Shown piece after piece: positions 1 to 10,760 of a DNA stretch of 64,000 bases. The notes under the pieces were generated by a model that searched no databases, was not told the DNA's origin, and saw nothing but the letters and a program-made list of their open reading frames with translations. Source of the stretch: Jaminaea rosea (taxonomy: Eukaryota > Basidiomycota > Exobasidiomycetes > Microstromatales); NCBI RefSeq assembly GCF_003144245.1, contig NW_020289989.1, forward strand, positions 408,365 to 472,364, in the 5' to 3' direction. Numbering within the stretch: the first letter of the stretch is position 1; each line of letters begins with the position of its first letter. A program made the position numbers and the translations under genes.

Positions 1-1059
1 CTTGGCTGACCTCGGCTGCATTCAATTTTCCAAGCAAGATGCGCCGCGTGGCGACTTGGGAGCACAATCAAGCCATTTGTCACGTCCAGAGGAGAGAAGG
101 AGAATGATGAGAGGAGCCTTTCAGGTGACGCGTACGCCGAGGCGCCGCCGTCGAGGCAGAACCTCGCGAGGGTGCGGATGATGGGCAGGAAGAAGAAGGG
201 AGCTCGGGCTCCTCTTGATCTGGTGCGCTGGCGCACGTCTTGGGCCAGCAGAGTGCTCAAATCTTCTGAACAATTCTCTTTGTCCTCACATTTCACCCTT
301 TGACTTTGAATTTTCGAGGCTCCTTTGATTCGTGAAGCAGAGCATGAATGGCAGTTGGATCGATGAAATGAGGTGAAGGGGCGGGGCCTTTTGCATCACC
401 TCGTTGTAGCGCCACGACAGGAGATAGGTACACGGGCCGGCTGAGTGATCCAGTGATTGCGTTTCGACACGAATGGGTGATCTGTCGAGACAAGACTGCC
501 CCAAGGCGGTGCTTCTGTAGCGAGTGCGCCCGTCTTTGCGGTCGCAGGATTGGAGACTCACATTGAGCCCGAAAGGTCTCCTTTTGAGTCATGTAGCTGC
601 TTCGTGAGCCTAATAGCTTGTCAATGCAGCGAGAGGAGGGAGCGGAGGGAGCGGAGGCAAAGTGCGTCGTGATTTTGCTCTGCGCGTGGCGGTTCAAGAG
701 GCGCGAGGCCAAGCGAGCGAGGAGGCCTGAGCGCGATTTCGAGAGGCACAACTTCTCTTCCGTCCTTTCTTACCGCGGCCGCCAAAATGGCGAGCGCGAG
801 GCCATACTCGGCGGCAATAGCTTGCCCGAATTCGGCGGTCACGAGGCTGTGCGGTCCGACCGGTATCGCCAAGCTGCGCGTAGTTGCTGTCGTGGCCACC
901 CGGAGAGCTGCTGCCGGTGGCTGAGGTCCCGTGGCCGCCAAGCACCTCTTGTCAGGCTCGTCGGCGTTGAAGCACGATGCCTTCATAAACCCAGCTTTCT
1001 CAAGCGCCCTCCCCAACGCTCACCACACTCTCTTCCGCGACGTCCAGTCTCTCTGGAAA
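1..1059. other. Left-edge interval without a recognisable gene
   Basis: No reading frame here resembles a protein I know. The open frames are short, overlap on both strands and have no consistent splice signals. One frame has two CC pairs separated by six residues (codons at 885-890 and 909-914), reminiscent of the motif in the gene that follows, but with no signal peptide or other support. The last few hundred bases are probably promoter and 5' leader of the gene starting at 1060. Confidence 0.4.
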
Positions 1060-1763
1060 ATGATGCTCAAGCTTACTAGCCTCATCCTCGCGCCCCTTTT
1101 GCTCCTTGCGCTCATTGGTACCCTTCCTTCTGGGGCTAGAGCCTTTCGCATGGCTCTCGCTGCCCCTCTCGACGCCGGAGGGGGCAAGGAAACCAGCCCA
1201 TTGACTGCTCAGCGTCACGCGAGCGACTCTCTGGCAGAACCAGGCGCTGCTTGGACGACAATGCACGCCAGGCGCGTACCTCCCGTCGTCGCTACCAGCG
1301 ATCTCACCAAGAAGTCAACAACGTGTGATTGCTGCGGCTCAGACTTTCCTGGACACTGCTGCAGCGCCACAGACCCCAACTGCTGTGCAGGATGCCCAGG
1401 TCTGTCCCTGGGGCTCCAAGCTCCGCTCGTAGCAACCAGTGACCATCCCCGGAACGCAGGCGTCTCGGACCGGAGCGACGCTTCGGGTAAGGTCGGCCGC
1501 GGCGACCCCAACACCTCAACAAGGCGTCGTGACCGAAATGGAAAGGCCGATAGCAAAGCCGCCTCTCTTTTTGCCCGCCAGACCCTGTGCGAATGTTGCA
1601 CGGCGAATGGTGATGGTGAGCAGGTGCAAAAGTGGTAGAGGGTAGTCTGTGCCACCTGCTGACCCTGCTTCCCCCTCGATCGACTTTCGACACCCACAAA
1701 GGTTGTTGTGCAGCATCTGGACGACCAACTGGATGCTGTGGCAGCTGTGGTCTTGTCAATTGA
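1060..1763 (+). CDS. Secreted cysteine-rich protein 1 (two triple-CC motifs)
   Basis: Unrecognised small secreted protein, 205 residues in my model: exons 1060-1615 and 1702-1763. The ATG at 1060 starts a clear signal peptide (hydrophobic residues about 5-22, then small residues), so earlier in-frame codons were rejected. Motif 1 spans residues 89-112 (C-x-CC-x7-CC-x6-CC-x2-C). Motif 2 spans 177-201 (C-x-CC-x6-CC-x8-CC-x2-C) and exists only after splicing: donor GTGAGC at 1616, branch-like CTGAC near 1665, acceptor AAAG ending at 1701. Unspliced, the frame stops at 1638 with motif 2 cut after its first CC. VATSD occurs upstream of each motif, suggesting internal duplication. The paralogue at 2904 has the same plan. 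Cysteines paired as CC suggest a disulfide-stabilised extracellular protein; an effector role is inference. No enzyme motif is visible. Confidence 0.72.
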
Positions 1764-2903
1764 CAGAAGAGAGCATCAAGTCCCGGGACGGCCGCCACTC
1801 AAGTCTCCGACGGCCGAGAGAACGTTGGGACCTAGTATGATCTCAGGCGGCTCTCTCGAGAGCGACGGCTTTGTTCTCGGCGAGCTACCCGGCACGATGC
1901 AAAGACGACTTCACACTGACCTGTATAAGCCCGAAAGTGTTCAATGCGATGGTCGAGTCATTCGACACTTTCCCTTTTTGTGCTCGATGAACCGTACATG
2001 TACAGCTTGTTGTGTACCACATTCCTCTGCTCGTCGTCGTTGAGGCCGCTTGTCATTGCACGCTGACAAAGCGGACGACAGCAACAAGACACGTGATACT
2101 GCTGTTTGGTTCTCACCTCTCACCTGAAGCTCGGATGCCATATCATGCGCGTCAAGCGACCGACGGCGGATGATAGGGCCAGCTGCATTGAGGGCAAAGG
2201 CCCCTCGATCCGCTCGAAATGTAGGGAGTGGAAGACTCGAGAGGCAGAGAGCGAGGAGTTCAGCGACGTCGCGGCCAGGACCAGCTCGTCTGTTGCAGGT
2301 TCGTGGCAACCAAATACTGTACTCGCCCCGTTCTCGCCCGCCTTATTGCCCTATCATCCCGGTAGTCGTGGAGCGGGCGGGCAGCAAATGACGTCGATAC
2401 CCTCAAAAAGAAATTCCGTCTACTGTTCACACAATTTGCCACGATCGCGCAAAGAGTGCGCAGCAGGCGCAGCCATCGAGGTGCCAGGGCGCGGAGCCAT
2501 TGTCGGTCGGAGGAGATGGGGCAACTTTGCTCGCGCGAGCCAAGCTGATTCGCCCTTCTACATCGGACGTCGGCGACAGGCGGTCGCCGCCGTCGGATCG
2601 CCACAACAATCCGCTTCGGAATTACACTGTTCACCCTGACCCTGTACATTTCTTCAGAGTGAAGCGTTTACATAGATTTGCCCGCGCCTGATGTCACAAG
2701 GGCTATCGTGGGAAGAGCGTTCGGCCGGAGGGCTGCTCAAAGCAATATCTTGCCGAGCCAAGTCAACCTATTGCCTGTCACCAGCCGTCCGGCAAGATGG
2801 AACGTGTTCCACCTCACGTTTATGCTGCATAACTCCAACTGATCGTCCCCTCAGCACCTTTCTGAATGCACCATCACTTCGCTTTCCCCGTCCTATCACG
2901 CCC
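1764..2903. other. Intergenic region between the two tandem cysteine-rich genes
   Basis: About 1.1 kb with no open frame I can support. Short frames on both strands lack family resemblance, signal peptides or splice structure. It probably holds the 3' end of gene 1 and the promoter of gene 2. A pyrimidine-rich stretch precedes the ATG at 2904. Confidence 0.4.
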
Positions 2904-3860
2904 ATGCGCCTCCTCATGCTTGTCACTTTGGGCGTCGCGCTCACTGCGCTGCTCGCCACCGTGCCAGAGGCACTTGCGCTTCGCTCAGTGATCGCTGCAC
3001 CTCTCAGCGCCAGCATTCTCCCTGAGTCGGATAGATCCGATGAAAAGGCTCGAAGTGACGACAAAGTCGACCATGCTGGCCGAGCCGAGTTTGACACCGC
3101 GACCGAACGCGGCGAGCACGCCACAGACCTTGCCACGGACCTCGCCACATCCGAAACCCTTGTCGCTCGCGACTGCTCCTGCTGTCTCTCAATGCACAGA
3201 ACTCATCCATGCTGCGGACCTAGCTCGCCGGGCTGTTGCACAGGCTGTATTCTGCCAGAGAGAGGCCTCCCTGCTTCTCAATTGGCCCTCCTCGCAGCTC
3301 GTGTCGACGCCAATCCTTGGTTCCTCCGCCACGATTTTGCTGGTAAGATCGCCGATATCAGGGCGTCTCTGGACAGCTTCAACTCTAGCACGGCACCCAA
3401 GATGGTCGCTGTCCAGACTCGTTCGGAGGCTCCGGTCTCACTCATCGGCCAACACAAGCGCGAAGAGACGCATGAAGTCGCTGCTAACCCGTCGGAGCAA
3501 GAGGTCGGCGAGTCGATGCTCGAGCGTATGTTGTACCACAGCATCAACGGAATGGTACCGCGTGGACTTTGCGAGTGCTGCTATCGCTCAGGTTATACTT
3601 TTTGGTGGGTACAGAAATAGTCGTGATTGACTCGGGCAGGTGCGGCTCGAGTACGAGCTGATGAGGAGTCGCAATGGGGGACAAGGGCGCTCTTTGGTGG
3701 TTCGCTGACCAGCTACTATCTCTCAAATGCCAGCTGCGCAGCGACCGACAAACATTGTTGTGATACTTGTTTTAATGGTACCGATGCTACCATGCGCTCC
3801 CCTTTTCGCGCTCTCCATCTTTTGGACGACGGTGACGCGGACGGCGAAGTCGTTGGCTAG
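2904..3860 (+). CDS. Secreted cysteine-rich protein 2 (two triple-CC motifs)
   Basis: Paralogue of the gene at 1060; 275 residues from exons 2904-3604 and 3734-3860. The ATG at 2904 opens a signal peptide (hydrophobic residues 3-25). Motif 1 is residues 91-115 (C-x-CC-x8-CC-x6-CC-x2-C). Motif 2 is residues 223-246 (C-x-CC-x7-CC-x6-CC-x2-C). The second motif is assembled by removing a 129-nt intron (donor GTGGGT at 3605, CTGAC branch-like site near 3706, acceptor CAG ending 3733). The splice joins TG to C, making the first cysteine of the central CC, and restores the spacing of motif 1 in gene 1 exactly. Read through, the frame ends at 3620 and the motif is lost. The linker between motifs is charged and serine-rich, without cysteine. 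Both paralogues have AAPL just after the signal region. Function unknown; a host- or surface-exposed role is inference. Confidence 0.75.
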
Positions 3861-5019
3861 TCTGCTTTCGCGTCTGCCCAACCACGTTGGTTGCGCGAAA
3901 TCTACTCTACAGTACTGTATGCTAGTGAGTCACGGCCTACCAGCTCGACATTCGAGATGACAGTCAACCTCGTAGCTCACGTTGGTGCTCGCAGCGAGTC
4001 AACTCTACCCTGTACCGCCGCTGGGGGTGCAGAAGGAGTGGACGTCCTGCGTCGTCGAGAAAGACGACAACGGAGAAGCAAGCCCATCCGAAGATACGCG
4101 ATCTCGAGTCGACTTCATCGTGCTGTCACAATCAATTGATCACAGTTCACGGTACCCTCTTCGATCGAGTAGCGTGCAGAAGTCTACCGTCTTCGGGCCA
4201 TCCAGGCCCGCCTTCACGATCTCAGTCTGAACAAAGAGCCCATAAAGAGTCACGACAACAGAGCTCGGCCAGCCCCCTCGCGAGGCTCACGATAGCAGCT
4301 TGGTAATGCGAGTGAAGAAGAATGTCATTTGAGCGTCTATCGCATTGCCTTCGTCTGACATTTCCGTTGCCTTCTATGGTTTTCTCGCCTGTGCCGCCGC
4401 TACGAGACCCTGGTTATAATGCTTTACCAAAGGCTTGTTTCTGTAGCTGCGAGGGCCAGGAGGGAAACTTTCGAAGGGCCAGTGCCCGTGCATCGTGCCG
4501 CGCAGGTCGTAGTAGGGGAGGTCCGGCACCTGTCATTTGCGCGCGGCTGCGATTGATGATGTCGAGCAGGCGCTTGGGATGCGCCTTGAGTCGCTGTTGC
4601 CAAGCTGCTCCCGATCTCCTTTGCTACCGAGCGCTCGCTCATGCGCTTGACTACGGAGCTTCATCGCTCGCTCTTAGGTCTGAATGAAGTTGATACTGTG
4701 GCTATCTCGCATGGCACTCGCTCGTCTTCTTCTGCCTCTATGCGGTGGTGGCGTATGTAGGCGGCTGGATTGTCGGCCATTTGTACCCTGCCTCCTCATG
4801 CTCCTTTCGGAATCCGACCCAAATATTGTACATTGTTGCTTGGGTCCTCGCCTTGAACCACTTCTGGCGGATCCAGGACGCTGCCTTGGCCGTTGCAGGG
4901 CAGTCGGCGCCAGAAGAAGAAGAAGTCGTCCGTGCACTTGCAGTGGGCGGAAGCGATGTTCGTCGAGAACTCAAGGTTATCGTACCTCTCTGGGACCGGC
5001 GCGGGCGCGAAGATTGCCT
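3861..5019. other. Degraded interval, fragments only
   Basis: No intact gene. On the minus strand, two overlapping frames between about 4,740 and 5,020 look protein-like and could be a frame-shifted continuation of the ORF ending at 5020. A plus-strand frame from 3995 to about 4230 also has coding-like composition behind a good acceptor at 3994, but no start or family could be assigned. These are best read as relics. Confidence 0.3.
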
Positions 5020-5937
5020 TCACAGTCGGCTCAAGGGGGAGATGTGCAGCTGTTTGCCGCTAAGACTCATCCCAACCGAGGCATTGCGAGTGGTGGGCTT
5101 TGAAGTCGAAGGCCAGATGGCAAAGTGCGACCGCGGTTCGACTCCGTAGGGGAGCTGCACGAACGGGCGCGGCGCCATGCCCAGAGCCTCCCTGCCTGCC
5201 TCAAGCAGACGGCGCTGATTGGCGCAGAGCTGCAGCTGTGCTTTAGCTGACGGGGAGTACACCCCCTCAGGTCGCCTCTTGTGCAGCACCCACTCCCAGT
5301 TTGACGGCTTGCGAAGCAGCAGCCCGATCTTGCACTCCTCACGGTCGAGAGCGCTCGGATGTGCCACATCGAACAGCCCTTGGCCGTTCGGCTCCTCGCA
5401 AAACATGGCCGTCGTCATCGGCCTCCCGTCGCTTCGGCAGTCCAGACCCAGCTGCTCGGCAACATCGCGCGCTCCTCCTGAGACCCAGGTCGGCAGCGCA
5501 ATGTAGCTGTGATACGCGAGCGGCTGTGGCGGGGGGACGCCCGGCCTGGTGTTGATGCAGCAGAGGCCGTTGACCTCCAGCAAGCCAAGGCGACCCTGAC
5601 GAGCCAGGAGGTTGAGGCTGTCGATGCTGCGAGCAGAGCCATCGAGTGAGGGCGGGACGGTTTGACGTGCCTGCAGCTCCACCTTCGGCTGCGATGCTCG
5701 GGCCAGGCGCTGGTCCTTCTCCCTTTGGTCAAGCCATCCGAAGACCTTGTCTTGCAGATGGGTGTGTGACTTGGGAGTCGGAAGGCGCAGGTTCTGCACG
5801 CGCAGCGGCCATTGGTGGGCCTGGTCACTTTCTTTGTGACCCTCACGCTCGCGCACCGTCATCGCCCTTGCCTCAAGCAGCAGCCCACCGACCAGGTCCG
5901 CTCGCTCCTCCTCCACCGCAGGCGCCATGCTCGCCAT
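5020..5937 (-). CDS. Unrecognised minus-strand ORF, possibly a gene relic
   Basis: Open frame of 305 codons from the ATG at 5937. I do not recognise the product. There is no signal peptide, membrane segment or known motif; composition is ordinary rather than low-complexity, which argues for past coding. The frame ends at 5020, but the next frame downstream (minus strand to about 4,800) continues in the same style, as if a one-base shift had occurred near the stop. Upstream, protein-like pieces in several frames between 5,940 and 6,700 are broken by stops. Either this is one multi-exon gene with introns I cannot place, or a decaying gene. The latter seems more likely because no clean donor/acceptor pairs join the pieces. 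Confidence 0.3.
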   Translation of the reverse strand: MASMAPAVEEERADLVGGLLLEARAMTVREREGHKESDQAHQWPLRVQNLRLPTPKSHTHLQDKVFGWLDQREKDQRLARASQPKVELQARQTVPPSLDGSARSIDSLNLLARQGRLGLLEVNGLCCINTRPGVPPPQPLAYHSYIALPTWVSGGARDVAEQLGLDCRSDGRPMTTAMFCEEPNGQGLFDVAHPSALDREECKIGLLLRKPSNWEWVLHKRRPEGVYSPSAKAQLQLCANQRRLLEAGREALGMAPRPFVQLPYGVEPRSHFAIWPSTSKPTTRNASVGMSLSGKQLHISPLSRL

Positions 5938-8827
5938 CACATCGACTTGGCGAATGTCACCGCTGGCTCAACGATGGCAAGGCGGTCTTGTCTCTGCTCA
6001 TAAGTGAGCGCGCCTGCTCTGTCGATCATTGCGGTTCGGATGTCGTTGTCTGCTTCCCTGCAGTCTGCTGATGATAGAATGGTGCGCATTCAGGACCAGC
6101 GATGCTCCACTTGGCACGCTCTCCTTCATGCTGAGCATGCCGCTTGAGATCGTGGCGAGATTTGCCCGCATAGGCCGTGTCCCTCGTATGGACGCCGAGC
6201 GCGACCTCCACGTACACCGAGTATTGGCTGGCGGAGAGTGCGGAAGCTTTAGTCATGTCGTCGCTGCTTGTGTCGCCGGTGCCAAATTGGGCGATCGTAC
6301 GCTCGAGCGAGACGTTTTCCTGTTCTCGAAATCACTCCGCGTCCGGAACGATGCCTTGCTCGAGGAGCTCCGTTAGGCTAATCCACAACGGACTCCATTG
6401 CACGCTGCTGTCGGCTAGCAGGCACGGGACGATCGCATTGGCCTCTGCCTTCTGCTTGAATCAGGCGCTTGGCTTGACGGCGATGTGGACGTCCTCTGCA
6501 TGCACTGCACGAACAATACGGTACCTTAGACAGCTGAAGCACTACTGCAGTGACTTGGCTGCAAGCGCGCCTCACCTTTGCCGATCTCAGTCAGCAAGAG
6601 AGCCGTCGCAACCATCAATGAGCGACCTGCTGATAAGGCCGGCCCAGGCAGGCGTGGGTACATCTCGTACTGGGGGACCTAGTCGGCAGACCGCCAGAGG
6701 CATCCTCCGGCCCAGCTGATCGGTACTTTGTTCCTGACCACTCCTTGCTCATCCTTCCTCGTCTCTTTTGCCATGATTGCTTTGCCCGCGATGTCGAGAC
6801 GCGAGCGAAAGGCCGCGCGGAAACTTTGCAGGTTGATTACGGTCGATGGGGGAATGATGTCGTCGTCGTTGAATCTGTGTTGCTGTGAGACGTTGAAGAG
6901 CCGTTTTGCTTGCGCCTCGAACGAGTTGTCTAGCTGGTCCTCCTCCTCGCTACAGTATCACTGTCGTCGTCCGGTCCGCCCGCGTCGCCAGCCTCGCCAG
7001 CCTTGTCGTGTCGCTTTTGGATCGAAGCTTTTAACGACCTGCGGTGGCATCTGCTGGACCATCTTGGTGTAGCGGATGTTCGAACTCCCCCAGCGCTTTG
7101 ACTGTCCCCCTGTGAGGCTGCCCGTAGACGACTATTGCAGTCTCGTGGCGCCACGGTCAGAGCTCAGTGAGCCGTGGATGGGTGCGAGGCAGGAGAAGCG
7201 TGTTGAGCTTTGGTTCGGCTAGAGTAGCCTGCGCTCAGACCCCTTCTTTGACCCTATCTGGTCTCTTGAGCTCGAGTCTGTATCTCCTTCAGCTTCCTCC
7301 TTTTGATCCATCACTTTGAATCGACGTGCTTCTCATTACAAAGCGATAGATCCAGCCGTGACCAGATGCATTGGAGATATGCTGGTTCTGTACGAGCCAC
7401 GCGTAGACGTGCGTTGCGCTCGACGAGTAGGACGGCGAGAATCTCTGAGAGGGAGACGACACGCGCGAAGAGTCGAGTGTATGTGAGCAAGACGTCCGCT
7501 GGTGGTGCAGAGTAGGATGTATGCTCAACTCACCTGCATCGCACTGGAATAGCACGGTTTCTTTGATGAAGCCGGCACCGCGCCAGGAGACGGGAGAAGA
7601 CCAGAGTAAAGTACGGTGAAGATGTGCCCTGTGAAGGTAAAGAGAGACCAAAACAGCCGGTGCTGAGTCGCTAGGGCAAGAGCTGCTGTGCCGTATGGTG
7701 GCAAGCACAGACGTGCCTGACCGAGTGTAGACAGAGACCGGTTGTGTTGAGAGAGAGGCACGAAGCGCTGAAGTGCTAAGCACTGAGCTGCCGTGTGATG
7801 GCAAGGAGACCGCTCCCAGACTCGACTGGGCAATTTCACGAGTGTGCCGAGTGAAGAGAGGCGCTTGCTTTGACCTCGCATCAAGCTGGTCGCAAGGAAT
7901 TGGATATGGCGAGAGACCGTATGAGCGTATGCTGAGTTGCTGAGCACGACACTGCTATACCGCGCAGGGTCGAGCGTGTATGCTGGTCATCCATCTTGCA
8001 GTGCTGACGAGGATTCCGATTAAGGATCGTGCGTTGATGGTGCTGCGTAAGAGGCTTGACGAGAAGCCGAGCAGACAACCAGAGACCAAGGGAGAAGGGA
8101 TGCTGAGTCGAGACGGGAGGCGAACAGGCACACGCGCCTGCTCGATGAGCCAGTCGAATTGAGTCTTGACGAATGATTCGAGTGATGTGTGAGGCTTGAG
8201 TGAGGAAATGAGATGGTGGACGGTACTGAGCTCAATGCGTAGATCAGCTTCGCCTCATCACCACCACCTGTCTCGAGCTCAACGCTACGGTATCGTATCG
8301 CCCAGCAGTCCAAGCCCACGCGCTGCTGAGCAGAGCTGAGCAGGGCAGAGCAGAGCAGCAAGGCGGACTGCATGGTTTCGCGTGCTGGCGTGCATTGGCG
8401 TGTGCGCGTGCGTGTGCGTGTGCGTGCGTGCGTGTGTACGAGTAACAGGCAGGCCGAGGCCGCATCTTCACCCCTCTACCACGATACACCATGACGACGA
8501 GGCGGTAGCGATGGAGTTGACGTCAGATGGAGCGGGCGATGCAGAGGACAGGATCCCATTGGGGGGCGCGAGGCGTGATTGCTCGGGGTCGTGACGCTGG
8601 CACGAAAGTGATTGGACTTCGACCGGCCGGGACGCTCCAACCACTTCACCCGAAGCGCGTCTCGCTTTGTTCCACCTCGCAGCGCACGGACGTCGCGGCG
8701 GCGAAGGGGGCCACGTGGCTGGCATGCTCACGCCTACGATGGGTAGGGGGTGAGGTTCACGACTGCTCTGCGCACGTCTAGCATTAACAATGCAATGGAT
8801 CCTCTAACACACTCCCTCCCGCCGCGC
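5938..8827. other. Gene-poor stretch with broken minus-strand coding-like pieces
   Basis: From 5,940 to about 6,700 several minus-strand segments have protein-like composition but are interrupted by stops and frame changes. From 6,700 to 8,800 no convincing frame exists on either strand. The sequence between 7,600 and 8,000 has imperfect internal repetition (GCCGTATGGTGGCAAG near 7690 and GCCGTGTGATGGCAAG near 7790). No transposase or reverse transcriptase motif was found, so a mobile element cannot be claimed. Confidence 0.35.
8399..8438. repeat. GT/GC-rich microsatellite
   Basis: Simple repeat built from TGTGCG and TGCG units, about 40 bases, seen directly. It lies in the gene-poor interval and codes for nothing I can support. 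Confidence 0.8.
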
Positions 8828-10483
8828 TCACTTGCTCTCCTCGACCTTCTTGACCGCCTCCCCAACGCTCCCCACCGTCGTCCCCACAACCGGCACGTCT
8901 CCCTTCTTCTCCCCTCTCGGCTTAACACGCGGATCGATCCTGCGCTCACGATCCATGAACTGCCGAACCACATCGTCACTAATGGCGGCCTTGCGCTCCT
9001 GGAATCCTTTGACCACAGCCTGCAGCACGGCGATGCACTTCTTCTTCATCTCTCCGCTGGTCAACTCTCCACTCCTGTACTGCTGCGCCGTGCGCTCCAT
9101 CTCCTCATCATCGTCAAGGAAGAAGCCCATGTACTGGTACGCAACATCCACATCCGGGTTCCCACCTAGCCTCTTGTGCTCCTCAAGTGTATCCCTTCCG
9201 CCCGAGAAGGCGTGCTTGTTAATCTTGTCCTTGATCTGCTTAGCCGTATCGGTCATGGCGATATTACTGTTTGGGTTCGAGGCGCTCATCTTTGTTCCCG
9301 GGCCTTGGAGCGCAGGGAAGAACTTGGCGTGGATCAACGAGGGGCGAGGAAGCTTTAGACGACCAGCCACGTCTCGTGTTTGGCGAAAGTAGGGGTCTTG
9401 ATCGATGGCGCATGGGATCAGGCAGGGGACGTCGCTGCGTTCTCCGAAGATCTGAGGGAAGGAGGAGGAGAAGGAGGGGGCGGCTTGGATGCTGACGAAG
9501 TGGAGCTTGCCCACCGAGTCGGAGTCGTTGAAGCCGAATGTTCCTGCGTGGGGAGGGTGGGGCGGGTCAGATTGGCGCGGCGTGGGGGACGTGAGGGGCG
9601 CGCTCACCCTTGGACTGGCTCGTGGTAATGGCTCGAGAGATGGTGCAGACGTTGTGATAGAAGGGGCTGCGTGCGCGGCGAAAAGTTCAGCATCTAGCTC
9701 CCAGCCCCGCGCATCGCACCCACTCACCCGCCCATGTAATCGAGGTCGTTGAAAATGAACGTCTTGTCCAGCCTGAACCCGCACGCAATGACGTCCCTCG
9801 CATTCTCAAACGCAAACCGCCTGACGTCCTTGAGAGTGAGTCCAGGACGAAAGAGGAACTTCTCGTCATCGGTGAGTTGCACGACGAGCGGTACGTCGAA
9901 GACGTCCTGGAGCCCTGCGAGCGGGAGCGGCGGCGTCAGCGCGAGGACGAGGATGGAGCGCGAGTTTACGTCTTGCGCACGCACATTTGGTGAACAAGAA
10001 TGGGATCAAGTGGCCCATGTGCATGGTGTCACTACTCGGCCCGCGCCCCGTGTACAGGTAGAACTCCTTTCCCTGCTCATACCGCGTTAGGATGGCATCC
10101 AATTCTCGATGCGAAAAGAAGGACCCGCGCCTGAGCAAGGGATGAGGGCGATGTCCCGTCACCTTCTCGAATCGTTCGAGCAGCTCGGGCGTGATGTGGC
10201 GAGTACCAAACTCGTTGACTGGCGGGGCGGTGGGGCGAGGAGGGGAGGGAAAACATGCAGGTCAGCCCGAGCTGGGACAGCATGGTTCAATGGTGCACGC
10301 TGCACACGCACTGAGCTTGTCGTAGTCGATTGCCTGGACTTTACCGTCTGCCCCTGCTGCGCCGCTCACGTCCCAGGGCGTGACCTTTTGTTCTTGCGCT
10401 GACTTCGAGGCTGACGGAGTGGCTTGCGGATCGTCGGCTGCGGCCAGATCGGCCATCTTCTGTGAGAGGTCCTGAGCGGCCAT
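8828..10483 (-). CDS. WRS1: Tryptophanyl-tRNA synthetase, cytoplasmic
   Basis: Charges tRNA-Trp with tryptophan for cytosolic translation. Five exons on the minus strand: 10312-10483, 9985-10218, 9728-9914, 9608-9666 and 8828-9543, giving 455 residues, close to fungal and animal homologues. Class I signatures are present: HMGH in the HIGH position (about residue 121) and KMSAS in the KMSKS position (about residue 302). [20 protein letters not shown] and the FFSHRE stretch are typical of eukaryotic TrpRS. All four introns have GT-AG ends and restore the frame exactly. The start is the ATG at 10483, the first in the frame. There is no obvious mitochondrial presequence, so the cytosolic form is inferred. 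It is divergent from UTP18 across 277 bp. Confidence 0.95.
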
Positions 10484-10760
10484 GATTGGGTGGATGAGTG
10501 TTGGTTAGGAAGGAGAGAAAGGCGGGCAAGCGGGCAGGCAAGGCGGGGCGGAGAGCTGCAGCCGGGCGGACCAAAGTTGCGAGTCAAGGTCGAGGTGAGT
10601 GAGAGACTCCGAGGCTCGACTGCCACTCCCGCTCGCACTGCCGCTCCGTCGTCGGCTCGCAAGATTTTGCCTCGCTCGAGAGGGCGGACGGAACCACGAG
10701 CAGCGACGACTTGTCACTTCCTTGCCTCACCACCACCACCACCACCACCAGCCGCACTCC
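10484..10760. promoter_or_regulatory. Bidirectional promoter, WRS1 / UTP18
   Basis: The 277 bp between the divergent start codons must hold both promoters and leaders. A CACCACCACC run precedes the UTP18 ATG. No specific factor site can be named. Confidence 0.5.

Noticed and set aside
6026-6256. Minus-strand GKSRHDLKRHAQHEGE resembling a C2H2 zinc finger
   Set aside because: The two cysteines are absent and the His spacing is wrong, so a zinc finger cannot be claimed.
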